42,524 nt of DNA, taken from positions 1-42,524 of IMG/VR virus record IMGVR_UViG_3300020459_000024; one strand, 5' to 3'. The stretch is from a virus. Below the pieces are notes generated by a model. That model worked only from the letters and a program-made list of their open reading frames with translations, did no database searches and was not told the DNA's origin. Below, piece by piece: positions 6,711-14,530 of this stretch. The position numbers were made by a program, and so were the translations under genes. Numbering within the stretch: the first letter of the stretch is position 1; each line of letters starts with the position of its first letter.

Positions 6711-8284
6711 AGAATGAATTTGTAAGACATATTCCTTGTCCAGTGTGTGGCTCATCAGATGCAAATAGTTTGTACTCAGATGGTCACACCTTTTGTTTCG
6801 CGTGTCTAACAAGGACTCATAGCAACAACACAACAAACCACAATCATCAAGTGTCAAATGTCCAACTACAAGGATCAGCCAGACGGCTGCAATCAAGAGG
6901 AATTTCTGAACGTACCTGTGAATTATTCAAAACCTACAAAGATGGAGAGATCCTACGCCACTATTATTTCGACAGTAATGGCAAGGTTGTCGGGGCAAAG
7001 GTAAGGACAAAAGATAAGCAGTTCCGCTGTGAAGGAGAAGTCAGTTCTCTATTCGGGATGCAGAACTTCAGACATAAGACTACGACAAAAGAAAAGAGAC
7101 TGATAATAACGGAAGGAGAAATGGACGCAATGAGCGTCTATGAATGTCTACCTTGGCCCGTAGTTTCCATTCCAAATGGTGCAGCCGCGGCCAAGAAAGC
7201 TATTCAAAAAAACTACGAATGGATCAATCATTACGACAAGATAGTAATATTCTTTGATAACGATGAAGCGGGTCAGAAAGCCGCTAAAGAAGCCGCTAGT
7301 GTGTTACCACCTAGCAAGGCTTTCATAGGCTTTCTAGACGAATACAAAGACGCATCAGAGGCAGTACAAGCAGGGGATACAGAAGCAGTACGTCAAGTAC
7401 TTAACTTCAATCACACTCAATATCAACCTGACGGCATTGTTGATGCCAAAACTCTTTTAGAGCTAGTAACTACACCATCACCACCAGCAGATCATGACTA
7501 CCCATTTGAAGGACTCAATAAGTTATTACACGGGATCAGATATGGAGAGCTTGTCACGGTTACTGCAGGTTCTGGGATTGGAAAAAGCTCCTTTCTCAGA
7601 GAAATATGTGCTTACCTTCTCAGCAAAGGAGAGCGGTGCGGTTACTTGGCGCTTGAGGAGTCAAACAGGCGAACTGCACTCGGACTTATGTCAGTCGCAG
7701 CAAGAAGATCTCTACACATCGGAGAGCAACAACGAGGCGAGCTAACAGAAATCTTTGATAACACTATTGCTAATTGGAATCTACATCTTTTTGATGGATT
7801 CGGTAGTTATGACCCTGATCATATCTACAACCGCATTGAATACATGGCGGCCGGACTAGATACAAAGGTCATCTTCCTAGATCACCTGTCCATTCTTTTG
7901 AGTGGTCTTGAAGGCGATGAGCGCCGAATGATCGATACAACGATGACAAAACTTAGGTCATTAGTTGAACGAACAGGTATCACCTTATTCCTTGTATGTC
8001 ACACAACAACACCACCTAATGGACAATCACATGAAGAGGGCGGCAGGGTGCAACTCAGAAGCCTTCGAGGCAGTAGAAGCATCGGTCAGCTCAGCGATGC
8101 AGTTATTGCACTCGAACGAAATCAGCAGAGTGGATCTGAACGAGATGTTACGACTGTGCGAGTGCTTAAAAACCGCTATTCGGGCGAGTGCGCTGAAGCA
8201 TGTCAATTGAAATTCGACTTAGAAACTTGTAAATTTAATGAAACAGCAGCCACAAAAGACTTTAACGCCGAAACAGATTTCTGA
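6698..8284 (+). CDS. DNA primase-helicase (T7 gp4-like)
   Basis: The start at 6698 gives 528 residues and a 13-base overlap with endonuclease I; an in-frame ATG at 6668 would add ten unlikely residues. Domains: a four-Cys zinc-binding domain (C14, C17, C33, C36 in CPVCGSS...CFACL), a TOPRIM primase core (IITEGEMDAM near 136-145, IFFDNDEAG near 184-192), then the ring helicase with Walker A near 291-298 (GSGIGKSS) and an aspartate strand (KVIFLDHLS). The acidic end (FNAETDF) is like the T7 tail that contacts DNA polymerase. It unwinds the fork and makes primers. Confidence 0.96.
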   Translation: MVPVENEFVRHIPCPVCGSSDANSLYSDGHTFCFACLTRTHSNNTTNHNHQVSNVQLQGSARRLQSRGISERTCELFKTYKDGEILRHYYFDSNGKVVGAKVRTKDKQFRCEGEVSSLFGMQNFRHKTTTKEKRLIITEGEMDAMSVYECLPWPVVSIPNGAAAAKKAIQKNYEWINHYDKIVIFFDNDEAGQKAAKEAASVLPPSKAFIGFLDEYKDASEAVQAGDTEAVRQVLNFNHTQYQPDGIVDAKTLLELVTTPSPPADHDYPFEGLNKLLHGIRYGELVTVTAGSGIGKSSFLREICAYLLSKGERCGYLALEESNRRTALGLMSVAARRSLHIGEQQRGELTEIFDNTIANWNLHLFDGFGSYDPDHIYNRIEYMAAGLDTKVIFLDHLSILLSGLEGDERRMIDTTMTKLRSLVERTGITLFLVCHTTTPPNGQSHEEGGRVQLRSLRGSRSIGQLSDAVIALERNQQSGSERDVTTVRVLKNRYSGECAEACQLKFDLETCKFNETAATKDFNAETDF

Positions 8285-8447
8285 TTACCAAGCAATGAAT
8301 GAAGAGTTCATTAAAGAAGGAACAGAATTTCGTATACAACTACCTATTCAAAAACCTAACCCACCTACACCTGAAGCTATTCAACGTGCTCAGTTTGTAG
8401 ATAAAACCTACCAATGGACACATGCTCGTATTCGATCTGGAGAGTGA
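8238..8447 (+). CDS. small protein between helicase and polymerase, unknown (69 aa)
   Basis: ATG at 8238 lies 47 bases inside the helicase gene, and the end overlaps the exonuclease-domain gene by 26 bases. The 69-residue product starts MKQQPQKTLTPKQISDYQAM, is polar and Pro-rich in the middle (IQKPNPPTPEAIQRAQ) and has no recognised domain. Its position suggests a replication accessory protein, but nothing in its sequence proves that. Confidence 0.6.
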   Translation: MKQQPQKTLTPKQISDYQAMNEEFIKEGTEFRIQLPIQKPNPPTPEAIQRAQFVDKTYQWTHARIRSGE

Positions 8448-8937
8448 CGGACTCTTAGATGATGTTACCAAAATCCACTGTCTTGTTATTTACGACAGCG
8501 AGACTGACCAAACTATTATCTACAATGATCAAGGTAATCAGGAACCACTTACAAGAGGTATCCAACGCTTAGAAGATGCTGATGTCCTTATTGGGCACAA
8601 CATCATTGGTTATGACATACCAGTCATCAAAAAATTATATCCGTGGTTCGATCCACAATCACTAGTATTCGATACTTTATTGCTTTCACGTTTGTATCAT
8701 ACAGACATGATGGAAGTAGATAAGAAAAGGGCTATACAGAATATGCCTTTACAGCTGTATGGACGCCATTCACTGGAGTCTTATGGCTACAGGTTATCTG
8801 AATACAAGGGTGAGTTTGGGAAGAGTACGGACTGGCAGGAGTGGTCTCCAGAAATGGAAACCTACTGCGCACAAGATGTAAAAGTAACAACAAAAGTATG
8901 CGACCACTTCCACAAATACCTGAGTGGGTTCTTTTAG
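8422..8937 (+). CDS. DNA polymerase, 3'-5' exonuclease part
   Basis: A 171-residue protein equal to the N-terminal proofreading domain of T7 DNA polymerase. Metal-binding residues are present: D5 and E7 (FDLES), D65 (GHNIIGYDIP) and D152 near the end (WSPEMETYCAQDVKVT; T7 D174). The frame stops at TAG 8935-8937, just where the T7 protein would continue into its polymerase domain. The polymerase continues in the -1 frame from 8898. I see no good slippery heptamer (TTC TTT TAG, with G before it), so two polypeptides are more likely than a programmed frameshift. A sequencing or assembly indel cannot be excluded. Confidence 0.88.
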   Translation: MLVFDLESDGLLDDVTKIHCLVIYDSETDQTIIYNDQGNQEPLTRGIQRLEDADVLIGHNIIGYDIPVIKKLYPWFDPQSLVFDTLLLSRLYHTDMMEVDKKRAIQNMPLQLYGRHSLESYGYRLSEYKGEFGKSTDWQEWSPEMETYCAQDVKVTTKVCDHFHKYLSGFF

Positions 8938-10232
8938 AGCATCAAGTTGCTCAAATATTAACTAATCAAGAATTACATGGATGGCATTTTGATGAACGCT
9001 CTGCATGGGAACTTGCATCTTCTCTCAGAAAAAAGCTTGAAGAAACTCATCAACTATTACGTGACAGGTATCCTTTCGTTGCCGGATCAGTATTTACTCC
9101 TAAACGAGATAATCGGACCCAAGGCTATGTCAAAGGCACTGGCCGTACCGAAAAACACGAACACTGTGGCAAGCAACAAGAAATAGAAGAGTGTTCATTT
9201 ACTCGTTTGAACGAACTAAACCCAACATCAAGAGATCACATTGCATGGATTCTAAAGACGCATCATGGCTGGAAGCCGACCAAGATGACAACTACTGGGA
9301 AGCCAATTATAGACGAGACTGTATTGAAGGAGATGGCTGCATCAGGTGGACCGTCGATTGCTTTGGAGTTTCTGAAATGTCTAGATATTACGAAGAGCTT
9401 GGGGATGATCTCCGAAGGCACCAACGCATGGCTCAAGCTATGTACGACTGCTAATCGTATACATCACCACTGTTCAGTTGCAACAGTAACGCACAGATGT
9501 GCTCATCGTAATCCAAACCTAGCTCAATGTAAAAGTGATGATGAATTTAGGAAGTTATTTACAGCATCCCCCGGTCAAGTCATGGTTGGTGCTGATCTTA
9601 GCGGCATCGAGCTTAGGATGCTCGCACACTACCTCGGACGATGGAGTGACAACTTTAGAGATACCTTACTCAATGGAGACATACACCAAGTCAATGCTGA
9701 TAAGGTCGGAGTTTCTAGACGACAAATCAAAACTATTTCGTATGCCTTCATCTATGGCGCCGGAAATCAGAAAATTGGTTTGTCCTATGATCCCTTACTA
9801 AATGAAACCCAAGCTAAAAAGAAAGGTAAAGAAATTAGAGAAGCATTTGTTTCTGCAATTGATGGCCTTTCGGAATTACTTGAAGCAATTAAAAAGAAAA
9901 GTAAAGAGGGTTATATCAAGTCGATAGATGGACGATTCATCAAAGTAGATAGTCCACATAAGGCATTGAATATGCTTTTACAATCATCAGCCGCAGTGAT
10001 AGCTAAGCGGTGGATGGTTATCAATCAAGACACTATTAAACAAACTGGGTTGTGTGCATCACAACTCGCATTTATACATGACGAATTACAATTCGAGTGT
10101 TCCCCTGAACACGCAGCTGACCTATGTACATCCTTGGTATTTAGCAGTCAATCAGCTGGAGAATACTACAAACTCAGAGTACCGATCACATCAGAAGCAA
10201 AGCAAGGGGCAGATTGGTCAGAGGTCCACTAA
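8898..10232 (+). CDS. DNA polymerase, family A polymerase part
   Basis: The start at ATG 8898 gives 444 residues (MRPLPQIPEWVLLEHQVAQI); an in-frame ATG at 8841 would add residues encoded entirely within the exonuclease frame. Polymerase motifs are intact: motif A with D233 (GADLSGIELRM), motif B (RRQIKTISYAFIYGAG) and motif C H394-D395-E396 (FIHDELQFE). The N-terminal exonuclease is encoded separately upstream, with a 40-base overlap. The two chains probably associate. Thioredoxin-binding-domain equivalence cannot be judged. The stop overlaps the exonuclease start (TAATG). Confidence 0.93.
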   Translation: MRPLPQIPEWVLLEHQVAQILTNQELHGWHFDERSAWELASSLRKKLEETHQLLRDRYPFVAGSVFTPKRDNRTQGYVKGTGRTEKHEHCGKQQEIEECSFTRLNELNPTSRDHIAWILKTHHGWKPTKMTTTGKPIIDETVLKEMAASGGPSIALEFLKCLDITKSLGMISEGTNAWLKLCTTANRIHHHCSVATVTHRCAHRNPNLAQCKSDDEFRKLFTASPGQVMVGADLSGIELRMLAHYLGRWSDNFRDTLLNGDIHQVNADKVGVSRRQIKTISYAFIYGAGNQKIGLSYDPLLNETQAKKKGKEIREAFVSAIDGLSELLEAIKKKSKEGYIKSIDGRFIKVDSPHKALNMLLQSSAAVIAKRWMVINQDTIKQTGLCASQLAFIHDELQFECSPEHAADLCTSLVFSSQSAGEYYKLRVPITSEAKQGADWSEVH

Positions 10233-10999
10233 TGAAACTACTCATTGATGCAGACTACATAGTCTATAAAGCATGTGCTGGTGCTGAACAGGATATTGAT
10301 TGGGGTGATGATGTCATTACTGTAGTCAGTCAATTCTCAGAGGCACTACGTAATGTAGAACGTGACCTAACTAAAATCAAGAATGAGTTTATGTGGGACA
10401 CACCACAACTAATACTATTCTTCAGTGACTCTAAGAATTTTAGGAAAAAAATTTATCCAGAATACAAGGGTCATCGGAATCGTAAGAAGCCCTGTGGCTA
10501 CAAAAAAGTTATCACACAGCTAGCAGAAAGGTACGAAGTAATCAAACTACCTGAGCTAGAAGCGGACGATGCTATGGGTATTTACGCAACAGCAAATATT
10601 AATAATATTATTTGCAGTCCAGATAAAGACATGCGTCAGATACCTGGAAAATTATACGATATGAAGGAGTTAACTACGATTGAACCTGATGAAGGATCTA
10701 AGTGGCATCTCATTCAAACATTAGCCGGAGATCAGACTGATGGCTACAGCGGTGTACCTGGAATAGGAATCAAACGAGCAGTAGCTTTGTTTGAGGAGCA
10801 CGGCTACACATGGAAGACAGTAGTTAAGGCATTTACAGATAAAGATCTAACAGAAGATGATGCACTCATGAATGCACGACTAGCACGAATCCTCACCTAC
10901 AACGACTATGACCCAATCGAACATGCCGTTATCCCCTGGACTCCCGCCGCCGATTATCGAGTTGACGATGGAGCAGTCATTCAAGATAAGAAGACTTGA
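10232..10999 (+). CDS. 5'-3' exonuclease (T7 gp6-like)
   Basis: The start at 10232 (MKLLIDADYIVYKACAG) is preferred to an in-frame ATG at 10214 because it gives a TAATG overlap with polymerase. The product is 255 residues. Family features: D6 and D8 at the N-terminus (LLIDADY), FSDSKNFRKKIYPEYKGHR, an acidic cluster LEADDAMG, SPDKDMRQIPG, then GDQTDGYSGVPGIGIKRA, the helix-hairpin region. This is the FEN-like nuclease that removes primers and degrades host DNA in T7. Confidence 0.92.
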   Translation: MKLLIDADYIVYKACAGAEQDIDWGDDVITVVSQFSEALRNVERDLTKIKNEFMWDTPQLILFFSDSKNFRKKIYPEYKGHRNRKKPCGYKKVITQLAERYEVIKLPELEADDAMGIYATANINNIICSPDKDMRQIPGKLYDMKELTTIEPDEGSKWHLIQTLAGDQTDGYSGVPGIGIKRAVALFEEHGYTWKTVVKAFTDKDLTEDDALMNARLARILTYNDYDPIEHAVIPWTPAADYRVDDGAVIQDKKT

Positions 11000-11159
11000 A
11001 GATCTACTACCTCAAGCAGACAAGAAAGACATCATCACATTGTTCATGGCATTACAACGCCAGAACTTTACGTTAGCTAACACAGTATCCAACTTAGTAA
11101 AACAATGGCCCACTCCCCTAAACACTATGGAAGCAACTGGAAAGTCGGAGACTTCATAG
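10968..11159 (+). CDS. small protein, unknown (63 aa)
   Basis: The start at 10968 (MEQSFKIRRLEDLLPQADKK) gives a 32-base overlap with the exonuclease; the in-frame ATG at 10908 would add sequence that looks out of frame. The product is mostly helical (DIITLFMALQRQNFTLANTV). It overlaps the DUF3310 gene by 55 bases. No family is recognised. Confidence 0.55.
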   Translation: MEQSFKIRRLEDLLPQADKKDIITLFMALQRQNFTLANTVSNLVKQWPTPLNTMEATGKSETS

Positions 11160-11389
11160 TAGAACAGAACCTGAGTTTCTTTCAAGCTAACGCAGTTAAA
11201 TATATCTGCCGTTGCGAACACAAAGGCGATAAAGTAAAAGATTTAACTAAAGCAATCCACTACCTACAACATGAACTTGAACAATCAATATACGAATCAG
11301 AGCTTACTGGACCAAGCGGAACAATTCCGAGCAGCCTACTCTTTGACAACGGGGAAGACCCAACGGAGCTGTCAAAAGTCTCTGATTGA
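11105..11389 (+). CDS. DUF3310 family protein
   Basis: A 94-residue protein whose N-terminal half has the DUF3310 signature: PKHYGSNWKVGDFIVEQNLS, FFQANAVKYICRCEHKG, DKVKDLTKAIHYLQHELE. These small proteins are common in podoviruses and cyanophages and are sometimes labelled nucleotide-kinase-like, but their function is not established. The last 119 bases overlap the MazG-like gene in another frame. Confidence 0.8.
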   Translation: MAHSPKHYGSNWKVGDFIVEQNLSFFQANAVKYICRCEHKGDKVKDLTKAIHYLQHELEQSIYESELTGPSGTIPSSLLFDNGEDPTELSKVSD

Positions 11390-11645
11390 TGAGGAGTGGA
11401 GTGAGTTCCATGAAGCGTTCCATCTAAAGGATGATTGTGAACAACTGAAGGAACTAGCTGACCTTGTATACGTCTGCTTCCAGATGGCTGCATCACAAGA
11501 GTGGGATCTTGACGAAGCAATGCGTCGTATACACAAATCAAACATGTCTAAGCTTGGAGAAGATGGTAAACCTATCTACAGAGCTGACGGCAAAGTCCTC
11601 AAGGGAGAAAACTACAAACCACCTAATTTAACTGACTTAATATAA
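11271..11645 (+). CDS. MazG-like nucleotide pyrophosphohydrolase
   Basis: A 124-residue protein with an all-alpha NTP pyrophosphohydrolase pattern: QAEQFRAAYSL, then KSLIDEEWSEFHEAF (the E-x-x-E metal-binding helix) and LKELADLVYVCFQMA (E-x-x-D helix). The end (HKSNMSKLGEDGKPIYRADG) is typical of phage phosphoribosyl-ATP pyrophosphohydrolase-like proteins. It may hydrolyse host nucleotides such as ppGpp or dNTPs; the substrate is unknown. The conserved QAEQFRAAY part falls inside the DUF3310 frame, so the long overlap is real whichever start is used. Confidence 0.8.
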   Translation: MNLNNQYTNQSLLDQAEQFRAAYSLTTGKTQRSCQKSLIDEEWSEFHEAFHLKDDCEQLKELADLVYVCFQMAASQEWDLDEAMRRIHKSNMSKLGEDGKPIYRADGKVLKGENYKPPNLTDLI

Positions 11646-11647
11646 TC

Positions 11648-12277
11648 ATGCCAAAAACATACGAACAAACAAGGGATGAGATGATTAAACACTTTGAAGA
11701 GAGTGGTAAATTTAATCCTAATGCCTACGATGACGGAACCGGCAAATGGACAATTGGTTGGGGTTTCACACGTCACCCTGATGGTCGGGCTGTAAAGATG
11801 GGCGACACAATGACGGCTGAAGTTGGTGACGAGCACTTTAGAAATACTGTCAATTATGAGGCTGAGCTTCTAAGGGAACTACCAAACTGGGGGTCGTTAA
11901 CTGAAAACCAAAAGGCTGCAGTCGAAGCATTTGGATACAATGTTGGAAGAAACTTCCTAAGCAGCTCTAACTTTCGGACAATATCTAATGCAATTAAAAA
12001 CTACAGAGGTAGACCTGGTGACGCGAAAGCGGTTACAGATGCGTTGATGTTATACACTAACGGGGGTACGCCAGGATTGGTGAGAAGGAGGCAGGCGGAA
12101 GCAAAATTATTCAATACACCAGATCCCCAAAAACCACCTAATGTAACTTCAGCCCAGTTACGCCCAGATAAGAATAAACCTAACCCTAACCCTATACTTG
12201 ATGGCTTAAAAATTATCGGGAAGGGACTACAACAAGGAATAAAAATGCCAATTATTCCCAAACTAAAAATAAAATAA
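11648..12277 (+). CDS. GH24 lysozyme (endolysin)
   Basis: A 209-residue protein. Residues 1-150 form a glycoside hydrolase 24 domain with the E-D-T triad: Glu near 17-18 (HFEESGKF), Asp near 28-29 (NAYDDGTG) and T35 (WTIGWGF). It closes with the typical GLVRRRQAEAKLFNTP. It cleaves the glycan strands of host peptidoglycan. About 50 further residues are Pro and Lys-rich and end in a helix (LDGLKIIGKGLQQGIKMPII), perhaps a wall or membrane-binding tail. No signal peptide is seen, so a holin is needed for release. It sits in the replication block, away from the membrane genes at 38-40 kb. Confidence 0.9.
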   Translation: MPKTYEQTRDEMIKHFEESGKFNPNAYDDGTGKWTIGWGFTRHPDGRAVKMGDTMTAEVGDEHFRNTVNYEAELLRELPNWGSLTENQKAAVEAFGYNVGRNFLSSSNFRTISNAIKNYRGRPGDAKAVTDALMLYTNGGTPGLVRRRQAEAKLFNTPDPQKPPNVTSAQLRPDKNKPNPNPILDGLKIIGKGLQQGIKMPIIPKLKIK

Positions 12278-12286
12278 CAACCACCA

Positions 12287-13654
12287 ATGACAAATTTAAT
12301 CTCCCGCACAGGTCGGGTACAATCTTGGATCGATGATCCTAAAGGCAGACTACCTGTCAGCTGCACTGTTTTTGTAGTTGAAAATGAGATGGAAGGTCCG
12401 AACGGAATTGAGGCCAGCTGGCGTTACGTGAGTCACGGACTGCGCTTTGGTGCAGGCGTTGCTGTCCATCTTTCAAAACTTGACCCAAAAGGTCTTGTAA
12501 GGCCATCAGGAGTCGTTGCTAGTGGTCCTGTTTCTTTTGCAAAAATATATTCTACATTCAATGAAATACTCCGAAGGGGTGGAAAATTCCGTAATGGCGC
12601 TGTGGTTTGCCATCTCGATCTCAGCCATCCTGACTGTCTCAATTTTATTCATGCGCCTAGGCATGATCTCCCGTGGATCAAGCGATGCGTCAACATCACG
12701 CCAGAGTGGTGGGCTGACTGTCAGTTCAAGGAACAACTACTTTATGGAATTAAATCTGGTGACATCTGGCTAAACAAAGTTAAGTACGACAATGAAGGAA
12801 ACAGAATCCGAGGAAACGTATGCCTGGAAGTATACCTGCCCTCACGCGGAACATGCTTGTTGCAACATGTCAATTTGGGTGCCTGTGAGCTCGGGGATAT
12901 CTCGCGAGCTTTTGTTGAAGGTATGTCGGAACTGTGTGCCCTCCACACTCGAACTGGTATCGGCGATAGTGGAGAATACCTCTCGCCCGTCGTTGACAGA
13001 CAAGTTGGGCTCGGAATGTTGGGATTGGCCAACCTCCTTCGCAGGTACGGAGTAACTTATAGGCAGTTTGGTAATGCATTAAGTCAATACAATCGTGGTG
13101 ACAATGTACATTCACCAGCCTTTGAGTTAGTGTCAGAGATTGCTTCAGGTATTAGCAATGCAGCGCAGATAGCAAAAGAATATAAAATGGTACGTGCATT
13201 TGCTATTGCACCTACTGCATCATGTAGCTACAGGTCACAAGACTTAGATGGTTACACATGTACACCAGAAATTGCGCCACCAATCAGCAGAACTGTTGAT
13301 AGAGATAGTGGTACGTTTGGAGTACAAACATATGATTACGGCGATGTAGAGATTGCATCAGAAGTTGGCTGGGATGCTTACAAGCAAGTAGCTGATGGAA
13401 TGATGACATTACTTGATCGCACAGGACTTCTTCATGGATACAGTTTCAACTCTTGGAGTGATATTGTAACCTACGATAATGCATTCGTGGAAGAGTGGCT
13501 TAGGTCTCCGCAAACAAGCCTCTATTACAGCTTGCAAGTTATGGGTGATACTCAAGATAAGTCCAGTGCTTACGCAGCACTAGATGAGCGAGATGTAGAA
13601 AGCTACCTAGAGGACATTTTAAATGAAGAAATTACATGTGACTGTCAAGAATGA
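12287..13654 (+). CDS. nrdA: ribonucleotide reductase large (alpha) subunit, class I type
   Basis: A compact 455-residue catalytic subunit. Key residues: C26 (LPVSCTVF), N177-x-C179-x-E181 (GNVCLEVYLPS, the thiyl and acid-base set), C190 as the partner of C26 (RGTCLLQHVNLGAC), and a C-terminal Cys pair C451/C453. A tandem Tyr Y413-Y414 (SLYYSLQ) matches the radical-transfer pair of class I enzymes (E. coli Y730-Y731). Together with the adjacent beta subunit this argues against the old class II label for cyanopodovirus reductases. There is no N-terminal ATP-cone, so dATP inhibition is probably lost. The first 760 bases are richer in GC than the rest. Confidence 0.93.
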   Translation: MTNLISRTGRVQSWIDDPKGRLPVSCTVFVVENEMEGPNGIEASWRYVSHGLRFGAGVAVHLSKLDPKGLVRPSGVVASGPVSFAKIYSTFNEILRRGGKFRNGAVVCHLDLSHPDCLNFIHAPRHDLPWIKRCVNITPEWWADCQFKEQLLYGIKSGDIWLNKVKYDNEGNRIRGNVCLEVYLPSRGTCLLQHVNLGACELGDISRAFVEGMSELCALHTRTGIGDSGEYLSPVVDRQVGLGMLGLANLLRRYGVTYRQFGNALSQYNRGDNVHSPAFELVSEIASGISNAAQIAKEYKMVRAFAIAPTASCSYRSQDLDGYTCTPEIAPPISRTVDRDSGTFGVQTYDYGDVEIASEVGWDAYKQVADGMMTLLDRTGLLHGYSFNSWSDIVTYDNAFVEEWLRSPQTSLYYSLQVMGDTQDKSSAYAALDERDVESYLEDILNEEITCDCQE

Positions 13655-14373
13655 GACAAGACCCTTATCAACAACTACTGAACAGAAAAAGAAAATGGAC
13701 ACCAGTCCAGACAACTGCCGGATATTGCAAGGCAGGAGCGGAAGAGACGGTACACCGTGCTCTTGCTCTAAGACATATGGAACTACCTGTGGGAGATTTT
13801 ATCCGTGATGGATTGGCTACCGACGTACCAACACTATCGAGGGAGTTACTGGAATCAAACGTCACCGACGAGGAAAATCACGACTTGGCACTTGGTTACA
13901 TTGCCAATGCTTACGGGGTTGACGAAAAAGCTGAATCGGAAGCTTTACGGCTCAGGGAAGCTTGGACTGCGCATCCTGATCACACAATACTCAAAGCAAT
14001 GGTTGCCGAGCGTGCGATTTTCTTCGTTCTATTACCATTCTTCCGCTTTAATGGTGACGCTGGAATGCGAACGGTATCAGCGGATATAAGTAGAGATGAA
14101 CAAATTCACGTTGCTTCCAATAGCATTGTTTGTAGGGAGTTGGGGCTTACTGTCAGCCCTAGTCTTGATAAACTCCGCAAGGCAACTATCAATTGGGTGA
14201 TGCAACCCTTAGGTATAAATACTACTGATAAATATTTGGATAAAAAATTTTGGCTGGATTCTAGCGATCGCTTGATGTATGAAGGCAAGGCTCCAGAGCT
14301 TTCCGCCACCAAGTCAGCCAGAATGCCAGCGTTTTTTGAGCATAGTAATGTCAACCTCCCTCAATATGCTTGA
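13651..14373 (+). CDS. nrdB: ribonucleotide reductase small (beta) subunit lacking the radical Tyr
   Basis: A 240-residue ferritin-like protein overlapping nrdA by four bases (ATGA). The six metal ligands can be placed: E44 (HMELPVGDF), E74 and H77 (TDEENHDLAL), E120 (VAERAIFFVL), E150 and H153 (SRDEQIHVAS). The residue four after the first ligand His, where class Ia/b enzymes carry the radical Tyr, is L81. The cofactor should therefore store its oxidising equivalent on metal, as in Tyr-less subclasses, or work in another way. It is short compared with typical beta subunits (about 320-380). Reannotation of a Tyr-lacking cyanopodovirus beta subunit has been reported before. Confidence 0.85.
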   Translation: MRQDPYQQLLNRKRKWTPVQTTAGYCKAGAEETVHRALALRHMELPVGDFIRDGLATDVPTLSRELLESNVTDEENHDLALGYIANAYGVDEKAESEALRLREAWTAHPDHTILKAMVAERAIFFVLLPFFRFNGDAGMRTVSADISRDEQIHVASNSIVCRELGLTVSPSLDKLRKATINWVMQPLGINTTDKYLDKKFWLDSSDRLMYEGKAPELSATKSARMPAFFEHSNVNLPQYA

Positions 14374-14530
14374 AACCTTAGGGATGCAATCCCGTGGTTT
14401 AGCACATCAATTAGAAGAAAGATTCCCACCAATCAATCCAACACCAGAGGATACAATGGAAAAGATTATGTACAGATCTGGACAACGCAGTGTTGTTGAA
14501 TGGATCGCTCAATATATGGAAGAAAACTAA
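14348..14530 (+). CDS. small protein after nrdB, unknown (60 aa)
   Basis: The start at 14348 (MSTSLNMLETLGMQSRGLAH) overlaps nrdB by 26 bases; the in-frame ATG at 14279 would lie 95 bases inside nrdB. The product is helical (QLEERFPPINPTPEDTMEKI then MYRSGQRSVVEWIAQYMEEN). Its stop overlaps the next start (TAATG). No family is recognised. Confidence 0.65.
   Translation: MSTSLNMLETLGMQSRGLAHQLEERFPPINPTPEDTMEKIMYRSGQRSVVEWIAQYMEEN

Noticed and set aside
8592-8603. ATTGGGCACAAC, close to the known Syn5 phage promoter core
   Set aside because: It encodes the conserved IGHN motif of the exonuclease domain, lies inside a gene, and no second copy was seen before late genes.
8920-8940. Programmed -1 frameshift joining the two DNA polymerase parts
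   Set aside because: GGG TTC TTT TAG allows no re-pairing of either tRNA after a -1 slip, and no strong downstream structure was evident; reinitiation at ATG 8898 is simpler.
9191-9454. 87-codon plus-strand frame inside the DNA polymerase gene
   Set aside because: It lies wholly within a well-conserved polymerase region and has no family match.
12516-13055. Several open frames overlapping nrdA in other frames
   Set aside because: They are by-products of the GC-richer 5' half of nrdA and show no domain or overlap-type start.
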